A model generated the notes under the pieces. The model made no database searches. It had not been told where the DNA came from and worked only from the letters and a program-made list of their open reading frames with translations. DNA of 64,000 bases from Gemmatimonadaceae bacterium (GTDB lineage Bacteria > Gemmatimonadota > Gemmatimonadetes > Gemmatimonadales > Gemmatimonadaceae): contig JANYIN010000163.1 of assembly GCA_025362035.1 (NCBI GenBank), forward strand, positions 62,001-126,000, given 5' to 3'. Shown piece after piece: positions 39,351-49,425 of this stretch. The position numbers and the translations under genes were made by a program. Within the stretch, counting starts at the first letter, position 1; the number at the start of each line of letters is the position of its first letter.

Positions 39351-40058
39351 TCACGGCGCGGAACGCACCGCGCCATGATCCGGAGAGTCCTTGCCGCGCC
39401 GCAGAAACAGGCCGTCGTACAAAAGCGCCGCCGCGATACCGCCAATGAGTGGTCCGACCCAGTAAACGATCTGCCCCTCGAGCACCCCGCTCACGATGGC
39501 CGGCCCGAACGACCGCGCGGGGTTCATCGAGGCGCCCGTCCGCGATCCGATCGCAAGGATGTCCGCCGCAACCGTGAGACCGATCGCAAAGCCGCCCACC
39601 TTGGGCGCCGCGGGGTCCACTGCCGTGCCGAACACCACGAACACGAGAAAGAATGTCGCGATCGCCTCACAGAAGATTGCCTGCATGGTATTGAGGTCGC
39701 CCGCCACCGATTGGCCGCCAAGCCGCGTGGAGAGCGCGATGGCTTCTGGAAAGACGGCCTTGAGCGCATAGGCGGCGAGCGCGGCGCCCGTGAGCTGCGC
39801 GACGAGGTAGACGCCCGCCATCATCGGGTCGATGCGCTTGGTGACCAGGAAGCCGATCGTTACCGCAGGGTTCAGGTGCCCCGAAATGCGCATCGTGGCG
39901 GTCACCATGATGGCCAGGATCAGTCCGTGCGCAATCGCCGCAGGCACGAGCGGGTTGATCTGCTGCTGCGCAGCCGACATGATTGCGCCACCACCCACGA
40001 AAACCAGCGCGAAGATTCCAACGAATTCAGCCGCGAAATGACGCCAGGCGTCGCGCAT
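39351..40058 (-). CDS. Aquaporin / MIP-family channel
   Basis: Two NPA boxes (GHLNPAVTIG, SMNPARSFGP). Confidence 0.95.
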   Translation of the reverse strand: MRDAWRHFAAEFVGIFALVFVGGGAIMSAAQQQINPLVPAAIAHGLILAIMVTATMRISGHLNPAVTIGFLVTKRIDPMMAGVYLVAQLTGAALAAYALKAVFPEAIALSTRLGGQSVAGDLNTMQAIFCEAIATFFLVFVVFGTAVDPAAPKVGGFAIGLTVAADILAIGSRTGASMNPARSFGPAIVSGVLEGQIVYWVGPLIGGIAAALLYDGLFLRRGKDSPDHGAVRSAP

Positions 40059-40135
40059 GGAAGGGCTCGACTAAAGGGAGGGACGGGCGGCCGCGCCGCG
40101 AACGGCGGAAGCTTAACGGCCCATCCGCCCGCGCG

Positions 40136-41416
40136 TCAGACCCCGTCGTGCCGTTTCAGCGCCACCGCCGCGTTGATGCCCCCAAAGCCAAAACTGTTGC
40201 TCAACGCAAACTCGACGTCCGCGTCGCGCCCGACATTGGGGATGTAGTCCAGATCGCACCCGTCCGCCGGCGCGTGATGGTTGATAGTCGGCGGTAGCCA
40301 TTTCCGGTCGAGCGCTAACGCGGTGATGGCCAGCTCGATCGCTCCCGATGCGCCCAGCGCGTGCCCGTAATACCCCTTCGTGCCGCTGACCTGAAGCTTC
40401 GGTGCATGGGCCGCGAACACCTGCTTGATGGCTGACGTCTCGGTTGGATCGTTCAGCGGCGTAGAGCTGCCGTGGGCATTCACGTATGCAATCTCGGACG
40501 GCGCGATGCCGGCGTCCTTGAGCGCAAGCCTCATACTACGCGCCGCCTGCGAACCGTCCGGGCGCGGCGCCGTCATGTGGTGCGCGTCGTTCGAGCTTCC
40601 GAATCCGATTATCTCAGCGTAGATGTGCGCGCCGCGCGCCATCGCACGTTCGAGCTCCTCGAGAATCAGCACCGCCGCCCCCTCACCCATGACGAAACCG
40701 TCGCGATCCTTGTCGAACGGTCGCGACGCGGTCGCGGGGTCGTCGTTGCGCGTGGACATGGCCCGGATGATCGAGAACGCGCCGAAGCAGAGCTGTGCCA
40801 GCGGCGCCTCCGCGGCACCGGCGAACATGACATCGGCATAGTCGTCGCGAATGCATCGGAACGCGTCGCCGATCGCGATCGTGCCCGACGCGCAGCTCAT
40901 GGCATTAGTGCTGTTCGGTCCCATGGCACCCAGCTCGATGGCGATGTTGCAACTCGCCGCGCCCCCGAACACGTTCAACGCCAGTGAGGGATCGACGGAC
41001 TTGCTGCCCTCCGTCAGGAAAACCATGAGTTGATCTTCGGCGAAGCGGATGCCGCCCAGCGCGCTCCCCATCATCGCGCCCACCCGCTCCCGGTCTTCCT
41101 TGGCCAGATCGAGTCGCGCGTCGTCCATCGCCATAGACGCGGCCGCGACGGAAAACGCGCCGAAGCGATCGAGACGCTTCGACTTCTTCGCATCGAGATA
41201 GTCGCCGGCATGGAAGTCGTTGACCTCGGCCGCGGTGTGGCTCCGCCACATCGCCGGATCGAAGCGGGTCAGCGTCGCGACGGCGGACTTCTCTCGGCGC
41301 AGGCCCGCCCACAGTCCATCTCGCCCGGTGCCGATGGGCGTGACCGCCCCTATCCCCGTTACTGCTACGCGTCGCCGACCAGTCACGTCGTTTCCTCCAA
41401 AGAGTGTTATCGCCAC
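40136..41416 (-). CDS. fabF: Beta-ketoacyl-ACP synthase II
   Basis: Cys-His-His: NAMSCASGT, VNAHGSSTPLND, GTKGYYGHALGASG. Confidence 0.93.
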   Translation of the reverse strand: MAITLFGGNDVTGRRRVAVTGIGAVTPIGTGRDGLWAGLRREKSAVATLTRFDPAMWRSHTAAEVNDFHAGDYLDAKKSKRLDRFGAFSVAAASMAMDDARLDLAKEDRERVGAMMGSALGGIRFAEDQLMVFLTEGSKSVDPSLALNVFGGAASCNIAIELGAMGPNSTNAMSCASGTIAIGDAFRCIRDDYADVMFAGAAEAPLAQLCFGAFSIIRAMSTRNDDPATASRPFDKDRDGFVMGEGAAVLILEELERAMARGAHIYAEIIGFGSSNDAHHMTAPRPDGSQAARSMRLALKDAGIAPSEIAYVNAHGSSTPLNDPTETSAIKQVFAAHAPKLQVSGTKGYYGHALGASGAIELAITALALDRKWLPPTINHHAPADGCDLDYIPNVGRDADVEFALSNSFGFGGINAAVALKRHDGV

Positions 41417-41449
41417 GAAGGCGCGCCAAGCGCCTCGGGCATTCGATAT

Positions 41450-41986
41450 CTAAATGCCCGCGATGCCAGGTCGTTCCGCGTGGGTAGCAAGCCCTTCCAG
41501 CGTCCGGCTCGCGATGCCGTGGATGAACACCGGCCCGATCACGAGAGTGGCGGCGGCGCCGCCTACCACCGGCACCGACGGGCCGTTCCACACATGCAAG
41601 ATGCGCACGTGCGTGCCTCCCGGCACATCCTGAAAGGTCCACTCCACCTCCATCCCCGCCGTCACCCCTTCAATGTGCGAGAAGCGAATGGACGGGGAGG
41701 GTCTGATGCCCGGCGCGAGCACCTGCATCCTGGAGCGCCACCACGTGGGCCAGCGGACGATGCCGAACGGTCGGTTGGCACTCATGTCCACGATGCCGCC
41801 ACCATCGCGCCGACGTTCGACGAACCGCACGTAGCGGTAGTGCTTCAATAGCGCCGGCCACCCTTCCACCGCAGCGGCGAGTGCGAAGATGCGCGCCATC
41901 GGCGCGCGCACCATGCGCTCGTCCAGTGTCGTCATTTCGCGACCCTGAGGCATGGGTCCGAGATCGAATGGTGCGAGATCGTTCAT
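41450..41986 (-). CDS. SRPBCC family protein
   Basis: START/polyketide cyclase-like pattern ...MARIFALAAAVEGWPALLKHYRYVRFVER... Confidence 0.75.
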   Translation of the reverse strand: MNDLAPFDLGPMPQGREMTTLDERMVRAPMARIFALAAAVEGWPALLKHYRYVRFVERRRDGGGIVDMSANRPFGIVRWPTWWRSRMQVLAPGIRPSPSIRFSHIEGVTAGMEVEWTFQDVPGGTHVRILHVWNGPSVPVVGGAAATLVIGPVFIHGIASRTLEGLATHAERPGIAGI

Positions 41987-42672
41987 AGCGATGGCATCCA
42001 GGTGGCGGTCACACGGTACCCCGGGTGTCGGCGGACCGCGGCAGTGTTACCCGTGGCGGCCCGAACATGTTCGGCGAGCTCGCTGGGCGTGAAGCCGCGG
42101 AGAACGGACACGGCCCCGTCGTGCCGGCTCACCGCGTGAAAGCCGAGCGGCCACGAAGCGAGCCAGAAGCCGGACATGGCCACCCAGCTCCGCCGCAGGT
42201 CGCTCACGATCACGGCGCGGCGCGCCACACGGTCCAGCTCCCGGAGCACACCCCCGAGCTGCACGTCCTCGAAATGATGCAGCACCTGTGAGCAGATCAC
42301 CACGTCAACGCTCGAGGTGGCAAACGGGAGACCCCGCGCGTCGCCGCGCACGCGGCCGTCGAGAATGGCTGCGCTGGCGCGAAGGAGCGACTCCGCCTCG
42401 TCAAGGCCGAACGTGGTGAGCTGGACGTCATGTCTTTTCGCCAGGCTGCGGGCGCGGGACGGAATGTCCGCGAGGCCAGTGCCCACATCCAGTAGCGTCG
42501 CCTGGATGCCGAGCCAGGACATGATCTGCGCAAGCTCGGAGAGCACGGCACCGGCGCCGCCGAGCACGGTGTTGGCGCGGCGGATGTCGGTGAGCGATCG
42601 CTCCCGAAGCGCGGCGTCAGTCGCCGGATCGTCGAGATGCTCGAAACCACGGAAGCGGCGCGGCGTGAACAC
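41983..42672 (-). CDS. Class I SAM-dependent methyltransferase
   Basis: TLLDVGTGLADIP motif I; VICSQVLHHFED; overlaps SRPBCC gene. Confidence 0.88.
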   Translation of the reverse strand: MFTPRRFRGFEHLDDPATDAALRERSLTDIRRANTVLGGAGAVLSELAQIMSWLGIQATLLDVGTGLADIPSRARSLAKRHDVQLTTFGLDEAESLLRASAAILDGRVRGDARGLPFATSSVDVVICSQVLHHFEDVQLGGVLRELDRVARRAVIVSDLRRSWVAMSGFWLASWPLGFHAVSRHDGAVSVLRGFTPSELAEHVRAATGNTAAVRRHPGYRVTATWMPSL

Positions 42673-42678
42673 GCCGTG

Positions 42679-43158
42679 CTAACGCTCCAACTGCGCGTAG
42701 CCGCCGCGATAGTACAACAACGGCCTGCCGCTACTTGCCGACGCACGTTCCACTTCGCCAACGACGATCATGTGATCGCCCGCCGCGTGCCGCGCCACCA
42801 CCGTGCATTCCATATGCGCCAAGGCGTCGTCGAGCATGACGGCGCCGTTCTCGGCCCGCGAGTACCCGATGCCGTCGAAGCGATGCGTGGACTCGACTGC
42901 CGCAAAGCGCCTGGAGAGCGATTCCTGATCGGAGGCAAGGACGTTTACCACGAAGTGCGTCGCCCGTTGCAGGGCGTCGAACATCGAGGCCGCGCGATCG
43001 ATGCACACCTGGATCAGCGATGGATCGAGACTGACCGAGCAGAACGCGCTCACGGTCATGCCCACGTCGCGCCCCTCCACATCCACGGTGGTCACGACGG
43101 TGATGCCGGACGCGAAGCGGCCGAGCACGCTGCGGAAGGAATCGGGGTCGAGCGTCAT
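42679..43158 (-). CDS. Flavin reductase-like domain protein
   Basis: FRSVLGRFASGITVVTT...VSAFCSVSLDPSLIQVCI...FVVNVLASDQ. Confidence 0.9.
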   Translation of the reverse strand: MTLDPDSFRSVLGRFASGITVVTTVDVEGRDVGMTVSAFCSVSLDPSLIQVCIDRAASMFDALQRATHFVVNVLASDQESLSRRFAAVESTHRFDGIGYSRAENGAVMLDDALAHMECTVVARHAAGDHMIVVGEVERASASSGRPLLYYRGGYAQLER

Positions 43159-44432
43159 GCACCTGGTGCGGGAGGGCGGGTGGGTTGGAGAAAGAGATTC
43201 AGCAGGTAACCCGGGCGCAACACTTCCGCGGCGGGAACGAAATCTCCGGTCACCCCCACGAGCAGGTCGGCCATGTCTTTCCGCGATTCGAGCGCGCGCG
43301 CGAAGTAGTTGATGGCGGGCGCGAAGCTCACGGCGGCGTTGATGGCTTTCTCGACGATCCACTTGCCGCGGAACTCGGCGCGCCGCGCGCGGTCGTACGC
43401 ACGGAGCGACGCATCCGCTTCGCGTGCCGTCGCGGCCCCGAGACACTCGAGGGCATGCCGGCCCAGCAGCTCGCCCCCCCGCAGTGCCGAGTAGATGCCT
43501 TCGCCCGTGAAGGGATCGAAGAAATCAGCCGCATCGCCCACGAGCGCTGCACCGGGCGCCCACGCCCGGCGCGCATGTGACGCGAAGGGTCCGGTCGCGA
43601 GCACCGGCGTCACGCGTCGGGCGCCGGCCACGCGCGGCGCGAGCTGCGGCCGATCACGCAGCCACCGCTCGAAGAACGCGGTTCGGTCTGCGCTCACCGC
43701 CCGTCCCGCTGCCGCGGGCACCACCATCGCGACGTTCGTGAGGCCGTCCTCCACCGTGGCGAGCCCTACGTAGCCCACATCGCGCTCCACGTGCATCTCT
43801 CCCCAATCACCCATGCCGCCGAAATTCTCGAAGTGCGCGACCAGGGCAATCCGCCGCGGCCAGATGCGGCTGATGCGCGCGAGCCCGAGCCGCCTTGCGA
43901 TCACGGACCGCAGCCCATCCGCGCCGATCACGAGCGGGGCGCGAATCAACTCGACCTCGCCCGCGGATGGGAGCAGGCGCACGCCGGTCACGCGGCCCGT
44001 CGCGTCGCGCAGCACGTCGGTGACCTGCGCGCCTTCGCGGACGTCTGCACCGGCGGACCGTGCACAATTCAAAAGGATGGGGTCGAGCACTGTACGCCGG
44101 AGCGCCAGGCCGCGATTCCTGAATGCGCTGTAGCCGTGGGACGCTACGAAATCACCGCGCAGCGCCGCGCCGTTTGGCGCGCGAACGATCATGCCGGCCA
44201 GATGCGCGGCGCCCGCGCTCTCCACCGCGGTCAGGGCGCCCATCGCGTTCAATCGTCGTGACGCTTGCGGACTGAGATATTCGGCGCACGCCTTGCTTCG
44301 CGGAAAGGTCGCGCGGTCGAGCACGAGCACGCGCGCGCCTCCCCGCTGCAGCTCGAACGCCGTGGACGAGCCCGATGGGCCGCCGCCGACGACGATCGCG
44401 TCGTATTGTTCCGCGCCGCTTCGCTTGCTCAC
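43155..44432 (-). CDS. FAD-dependent oxidoreductase, geranylgeranyl reductase-like family
   Basis: DAIVVGGGPSGSSTAFELQRGG, GADGLRSVIARRLG, GDAADFFDPFTGEGIYSAL; GTG start. Confidence 0.9.
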   Translation of the reverse strand: MSKRSGAEQYDAIVVGGGPSGSSTAFELQRGGARVLVLDRATFPRSKACAEYLSPQASRRLNAMGALTAVESAGAAHLAGMIVRAPNGAALRGDFVASHGYSAFRNRGLALRRTVLDPILLNCARSAGADVREGAQVTDVLRDATGRVTGVRLLPSAGEVELIRAPLVIGADGLRSVIARRLGLARISRIWPRRIALVAHFENFGGMGDWGEMHVERDVGYVGLATVEDGLTNVAMVVPAAAGRAVSADRTAFFERWLRDRPQLAPRVAGARRVTPVLATGPFASHARRAWAPGAALVGDAADFFDPFTGEGIYSALRGGELLGRHALECLGAATAREADASLRAYDRARRAEFRGKWIVEKAINAAVSFAPAINYFARALESRKDMADLLVGVTGDFVPAAEVLRPGYLLNLFLQPTRPPAPGA

Positions 44433-44442
44433 GCAGTGAAGG

Positions 44443-45243
44443 CTAGAGGGATGCGAGCAGTGATGCCACCGCGGCGCCGACGATGGTGGCAAGCAGATTG
44501 ACGAGATCGTTGTCGAGCCATGCGAATCCGCCGCACAACACGGTGTGTGCGCCGCACGCATGCACTCGTCGTTCCGTCACTCGCTCGCACGTCGAGCACC
44601 AGCGACGTTCCTGCAGCGTGGCGCCCAACAGCGAGTCCGCCAAGGCGCCGGCCACGCCCGCGACCGCGACGATGGCGAAGGAGCCGTCCAGGCGCAGCAG
44701 AATACCGGCGCCCGCCACGAATGCCGCGCCCGCCACCATCGCCATCGATCCAACCACACTCACCGCTCCCGACGTGCCGGGACATACCGCGCGCCATGTG
44801 AGCAGCGATCTCGGGGTGCCCCCGGACAGCGTCCCGATCTCCGTCGCCCACGTGTCCGCCGCGGCCGCCGCCAACGCGCCAAGACCAGCGAATGACATCA
44901 TCGGCGCAAGCTCGTGCGAGCCCGCGATGGCGAGCAACGCACTCGCGGCGAAGATGCCGCCGTTCGCCGCGACCTGCGTGGCGTCGCGCGCTCCTCCCTT
45001 GGCGATCACGCTTCGCGTGCGCGCCTCCTTCTCGGCCGCGCGGAAGCGCGAGAGCGCCGTGGAGGAGACGAAGTAGAGGATGAGCAGCGCTGCCCAACTC
45101 CAACCGGCCGTGACCGCCGCTGCGCCAACGAGAGTGGCCGCCAGCGCACCCGAGGTGGAGAGCGAGCCGAGTCGCCACGCCAGCAAAGCGATGCCGCCGC
45201 CGATGAAGGCGCCCGCCGTGGCGCGATCGAGAATCAGAGGCAT
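44443..45243 (-). CDS. DUF92-family integral membrane protein
   Basis: KGGARDATQVAANGG, DTWATEIGTLSGGTPRSLLTW, DSLLGATLQERRWC motifs of the DUF92 / phytol-phosphate-kinase-related family. Confidence 0.88.
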   Translation of the reverse strand: MPLILDRATAGAFIGGGIALLAWRLGSLSTSGALAATLVGAAAVTAGWSWAALLILYFVSSTALSRFRAAEKEARTRSVIAKGGARDATQVAANGGIFAASALLAIAGSHELAPMMSFAGLGALAAAAADTWATEIGTLSGGTPRSLLTWRAVCPGTSGAVSVVGSMAMVAGAAFVAGAGILLRLDGSFAIVAVAGVAGALADSLLGATLQERRWCSTCERVTERRVHACGAHTVLCGGFAWLDNDLVNLLATIVGAAVASLLASL

Positions 45244-45426
45244 CCAGTGAAGAGGGATCGGTGGGCGGAGTTCGCCGCGCGGGCCGCCGCGCCGCGAACG
45301 TAGGCGGGGGCGCGCCTGGCGGCAAGCGTCTCATGATGGGTGAAGCCATTGAGACGCCCCCGCGTTCCCGTTAGCATTAGCCGTTGCCAGTGCTCGTCCT
45401 GTCGCCCTGCCGTCCCCCGTTGGATT

Positions 45427-46062
45427 ATGCTCGCCACCGTCGATGCTCTGCTCCCGCTCAGCCTGTACGAAGCCATCCGCGACGTAGACACTCCGGAGGG
45501 AGTGGCCGAAGCCGAATTCGTCGATGAACTGAGGAACAAGCGGCTCGGCCTGAGCGACACGGTGTACTCACAGATCAAACGATATACCGAAGCGGTTCGT
45601 CGCAACCAGCGCACCGCGCAGGACGAAGCCATCCAGCTCGCGAGGCTGATCGGACGCCGCCCGGACGCCGAAGCGGTGCTCAGGGCCGCCGGACGGTTCC
45701 TGGCGCGCGAGGCGTACATGACCGTGTCGCCGATCACGCGCGGCGTGCTGCGATTGACGCCGTCGCTGGTCGCCAAGCCGTTGGCGTTCCGCAAGACCAG
45801 GCGCATCGCGCACCGGTACCTGAATGGCAACGTGCGACGCGTGGGACAGTTCGTCCTCCTCGAGGTGCCGCGATCGGTCACGCTCGGTGTGGCGCCCGGC
45901 AGCACGGGTTGCGCGTTCTACGAGTCGACGCTGCGCGAGTTGCTGCGGCTACTCGTCGGCGCCACCGGCGCGGTGGAACACACGCGCTGCGAGGGGCGCG
46001 GTGAAGGATCGTGCGAGTGGCGCGCCGACTGGCGCGGTGCGGATCGCGCGCACTCGAACTGA
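45427..46062 (+). CDS. Hypothetical protein with C-terminal V4R-like Cys motif
   Basis: ...CEGRGEGSCEWRADWRG at C-terminus. Confidence 0.6.
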   Translation: MLATVDALLPLSLYEAIRDVDTPEGVAEAEFVDELRNKRLGLSDTVYSQIKRYTEAVRRNQRTAQDEAIQLARLIGRRPDAEAVLRAAGRFLAREAYMTVSPITRGVLRLTPSLVAKPLAFRKTRRIAHRYLNGNVRRVGQFVLLEVPRSVTLGVAPGSTGCAFYESTLRELLRLLVGATGAVEHTRCEGRGEGSCEWRADWRGADRAHSN

Positions 46063-46080
46063 GAACGGAACCCGTCCGGT

Positions 46081-47262
46081 ATGCTGACTCCCGAATGCCT
46101 GCCCGCGCTGCAGCGCGCCCTGTCCGACGCGCACCTCGACGGCTGGCTGCTCTTCGACTTCCAGGGTACCAATCCGATCGCGACGGGCATGCTGCGCGTC
46201 GAAGGCCTGGCGTCACGACGCATCTTCGCATGGATTCCCGTCACGGGCATACCACATGCGCTCGGTCACGCCATCGAGGGTGGCCCGCTCAGGCACTGGC
46301 CCGCGGAGTGGACGCGGTCGACCTACAGCTCGTGGCGCACGCTCGAGAGTGGCGTGCGCGACATGGTGAACGGAAAGCGCATCGCGATGGAGTACTCCGC
46401 GGGCGATGCGGTTCCGTACCTCGATCGCGTCCCCGCCGGCGTGCTCGAGATGGTGCGCGCGGCGGGAGCCACGGACATTGTGTCCAGTGGCGAGTTGGTG
46501 ACGCGCTTCCACGCATCATGGAGCGACGGCGACATCGCGAGCCATGTGCGTGCCGCTGAAGTCATTGCGCCGATCGCGCGGAAGGCGTTCGCGCTCGCGG
46601 GCGAGCGGGCACGCACGGCAAACCCGATCACCGAGCACGAGCTGATGGGGTGGATTCAGGACAGCTTCGGGCAAGCTGGTCTCTCCACCGACCACGGACC
46701 GAACGTGAGCGCGGGCGCGAATGCTGCTAACCCGCACTACGAACCCTCGGCGGAGCATCCGCGTCAAATACTGCCCGGCGACGTGGTACTCATCGATCTG
46801 TGGGCGCGAGAAGTGGGCGGGGTCTGGGCCGACCAGACGTGGATGGCCACGATCGGCGCGCCCGCACCGCGCGCGGAGGAGATCTGGACAGCGGTGCGCG
46901 ACGCGCGCGATGCCGCCATTCATCTCGTCGTACGCGAGGCGGCCGCCGGCAACGCCATCCGCGGCGGCGACGTGGACGACGCGGCGCGGGCAGTAATCGT
47001 GCAGCGCGGGTTTGGGGAGTACTTCACGCATCGCACTGGCCACTCGATCGACCCCAGGTCGCTCCACGGCTCGGGCCCCCATCTCGACAATCTCGAGACA
47101 CGCGAGGAACGCCTGCTGATTCCCGGCGTTGGCTTCTCCATTGAGCCGGGCATCTACATTCCGGGCGAGATCGGGATGCGTACCGAGGTAAACGCGTACA
47201 TCCTCCCCGGAAGGGCCGTGATCACGCCGGCGCAGATTCAGCGCGAGCTGTTCGTCGTCTGA
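46081..47262 (+). CDS. M24 family Xaa-Pro aminopeptidase-like protein
   Basis: VLIDLWAREVGGVWADQTWM, HRTGHSIDPRSLHG, PGVGFSIEPGIYIPGEIGMRTEVN. Confidence 0.92.
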   Translation: MLTPECLPALQRALSDAHLDGWLLFDFQGTNPIATGMLRVEGLASRRIFAWIPVTGIPHALGHAIEGGPLRHWPAEWTRSTYSSWRTLESGVRDMVNGKRIAMEYSAGDAVPYLDRVPAGVLEMVRAAGATDIVSSGELVTRFHASWSDGDIASHVRAAEVIAPIARKAFALAGERARTANPITEHELMGWIQDSFGQAGLSTDHGPNVSAGANAANPHYEPSAEHPRQILPGDVVLIDLWAREVGGVWADQTWMATIGAPAPRAEEIWTAVRDARDAAIHLVVREAAAGNAIRGGDVDDAARAVIVQRGFGEYFTHRTGHSIDPRSLHGSGPHLDNLETREERLLIPGVGFSIEPGIYIPGEIGMRTEVNAYILPGRAVITPAQIQRELFVV

Positions 47263-47303
47263 GTCACGGGCTCGCGAACGCGCCAGCCGCTGGTGCGGTT
47301 CGA

Positions 47304-48212
47304 ATGGCCCGCGCCTTGCCCTTTCACGACGGCCAATACTTCCATGCCTCGACCGATATCGTGATCGCTGCGCCAATAGAATCCGTGTCCCACCATCATC
47401 GCCGAGCCATTGCCGCGCTGCTCGCCGTTTGCGTGTTCGCTGGATGCTCTCGGGAGGGCAGCGAGTCGCCCAGACGCGCCGCCGCGGCCACGAGGGACAG
47501 CCTGCATACGCAGCGGACCGACGGTCCAGCCGTCATTCCCCTCTTGGCCACCGTGTACGTCGGCGCGGATGTGCCCGCATCGGGCAGTGTTGCAGGAGTC
47601 GTTCGTCTCCGGTCGCCGATCGCGTCGCTGGCGCCAATGGAAACGGGGAGCGACCGCGTCCTGTGCGGACCGTCCATTCCGGATGAGTCCGTGCGCGAAA
47701 AAGGGGGCGGACTCGAAGGCTCCGTGGTGTGGCTCGACGGCGTCCACAGGGGCAAAGTTGTGCCCCTCGAACGACGTCTCGAGCTCGAGATCGACCACTG
47801 CAAACTCCAGCCGCGAGTACAGGCGACGATGCTGGGAAGTGCGGTGAACATCATCGGGCACGACGACAATCGCTCGCATCTGCGCTTCGTCGCCATGGGC
47901 GAGCCGAAGCCGCGCGCTGCGGTGCTGATGGGCGGCGGCGAGCAGGTCATCCCCACCGAACTCCCGTTCACCGCACCGGGATTGGTGTACGTGAGCGACG
48001 CGGACCACGCGTGGTCGCACGCATTCATCGCGGTATTCGATCACCCGTATTACGCGGTCACGTCGCCCACGGGCGCCTTCCTGATCGACGGCGTGCCGCC
48101 GGGCGTATATACGCTGCGCGCGTGGCACGAGCGCACGGGGGTCGTCACGCAGCGGGTTCAGGTGGGTGCGGGCGGCACCGTGAAAGTAGAACTGGCACTG
48201 AGCGGTCAGTAG
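47304..48212 (+). CDS. Hypothetical lipoprotein with carboxypeptidase-regulatory-like beta domain
   Basis: LLAVCVFAGCSREG lipobox; C-terminal AVTSPTGAFLIDGVPPGVYTLRAWHE. Confidence 0.75.
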   Translation: MARALPFHDGQYFHASTDIVIAAPIESVSHHHRRAIAALLAVCVFAGCSREGSESPRRAAAATRDSLHTQRTDGPAVIPLLATVYVGADVPASGSVAGVVRLRSPIASLAPMETGSDRVLCGPSIPDESVREKGGGLEGSVVWLDGVHRGKVVPLERRLELEIDHCKLQPRVQATMLGSAVNIIGHDDNRSHLRFVAMGEPKPRAAVLMGGGEQVIPTELPFTAPGLVYVSDADHAWSHAFIAVFDHPYYAVTSPTGAFLIDGVPPGVYTLRAWHERTGVVTQRVQVGAGGTVKVELALSGQ

Positions 48213-48218
48213 GCCGGA

Positions 48219-48506
48219 TCAGCGCGTCGCGCTTCCCTCCCCGCGAAGCCACAAGCGCACCGCGTATGGCGACTGGTTCATGGACCGGCCGCTCTTCACC
48301 TGTACCTCGAGCCAATCGAGGAGGACGCGCGCCCGTTCGGCACTCAGTCGCGGAGGCGCGCTCCAGTCCTCCGCGCTCCATGATCGGACGTGCACGATGC
48401 CGGCATCATCAGGCGCGCTCACCAGCATCAGTGTCTCGTGCGCCGCGCCAAGCGCACCGATCATCAGCGGCAGTTCGCCAGCTCCCGTCGATGGCACGTC
48501 AGCCAT
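48219..48506 (-). CDS. Hypothetical protein (95 aa)
   Basis: Small ORF overlapping the 3' end of ctaB by 8 nt. Confidence 0.5.
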   Translation of the reverse strand: MADVPSTGAGELPLMIGALGAAHETLMLVSAPDDAGIVHVRSWSAEDWSAPPRLSAERARVLLDWLEVQVKSGRSMNQSPYAVRLWLRGEGSATR

Positions 48507-49425
48507 GGATGGCGAACGCTACACCCAGGCCAGCACGGCCCACCGCGCGATCAACGACCATCGCCGCGAAGAGCAGCGCGAGGTAGAGCAGGGAATATTT
48601 GTAGACGGACCACGCAGGCTTCGTGAAATCAGCGGCGCGCATCACGCGAATGACACCCAGCAGCAAATAGCCGCCCAGCGCGGACGCCATGACGAAGTAC
48701 GGCAGCCCGAGCGCTCCGAACGTGACCGGCAGGAGGCTGAGCGGCAGCAGAATGAGCGTGTACCACAGCATGTTGCGCTTCGTCTCGCGCTCGCCCCAGA
48801 TGAGCGGCGCCATCGGAATGCCCGCGCGCGTGTAATCCTTTTGCTTGTTCAGCGCCAATGCCCAGAAATGTGGCGGCGTCCAGTAGAACACGATCACAAA
48901 GAGATAGACCGCCATCAGGTCGATACGACCGGTCACCGCGGCCCAACCGACCAGCGGTGGAAATGCGCCGGCGGCTCCGCCGATCACGATGTTGTGTGGC
49001 GAGCTCCGCTTCAGCCAACGCGTATAAACGTAGACGTAGGTGTAGAACCCGCCGAGTGCGAGTGCGGCCGTGAGCACGTTCGCCACGTGCGCCAGCAGGA
49101 ACGTCCCCGTCGTGGCGCAGAGCACGCCGAACGCGAACACCAGCTCCGCGCGCATGCGACCACTCGGAATCGGCCGCAACCGGGTGCGTGCCATCCGGTC
49201 GTCGATGTCCCGGTCGATGTACATGTTCACTGCGTTGGCTCCCCCGGCCATGAGGTAGCCGCCCACGAACACGGAAAGCACGAGCTGCCAGCTGGGAGTA
49301 CCGGCCACGTACATCGGCGCGATCGTCGTGACCAGGAGGAGTGAGATGATCCGAGGCTTGGTCAACGAGATCAGGTCACGCGCAAAGCTCGGCGGAGCCA
49401 GCGCGGCGGCCACCAGGTCGCTCAT
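48499..49425 (-). CDS. ctaB: Protohaem IX farnesyltransferase (haem o synthase)
   Basis: LTKPRIISLLLVTT, NMYIDRDIDDRMARTRLRPIPSG UbiA-type motif. Confidence 0.95.
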   Translation of the reverse strand: MSDLVAAALAPPSFARDLISLTKPRIISLLLVTTIAPMYVAGTPSWQLVLSVFVGGYLMAGGANAVNMYIDRDIDDRMARTRLRPIPSGRMRAELVFAFGVLCATTGTFLLAHVANVLTAALALGGFYTYVYVYTRWLKRSSPHNIVIGGAAGAFPPLVGWAAVTGRIDLMAVYLFVIVFYWTPPHFWALALNKQKDYTRAGIPMAPLIWGERETKRNMLWYTLILLPLSLLPVTFGALGLPYFVMASALGGYLLLGVIRVMRAADFTKPAWSVYKYSLLYLALLFAAMVVDRAVGRAGLGVAFAIHG

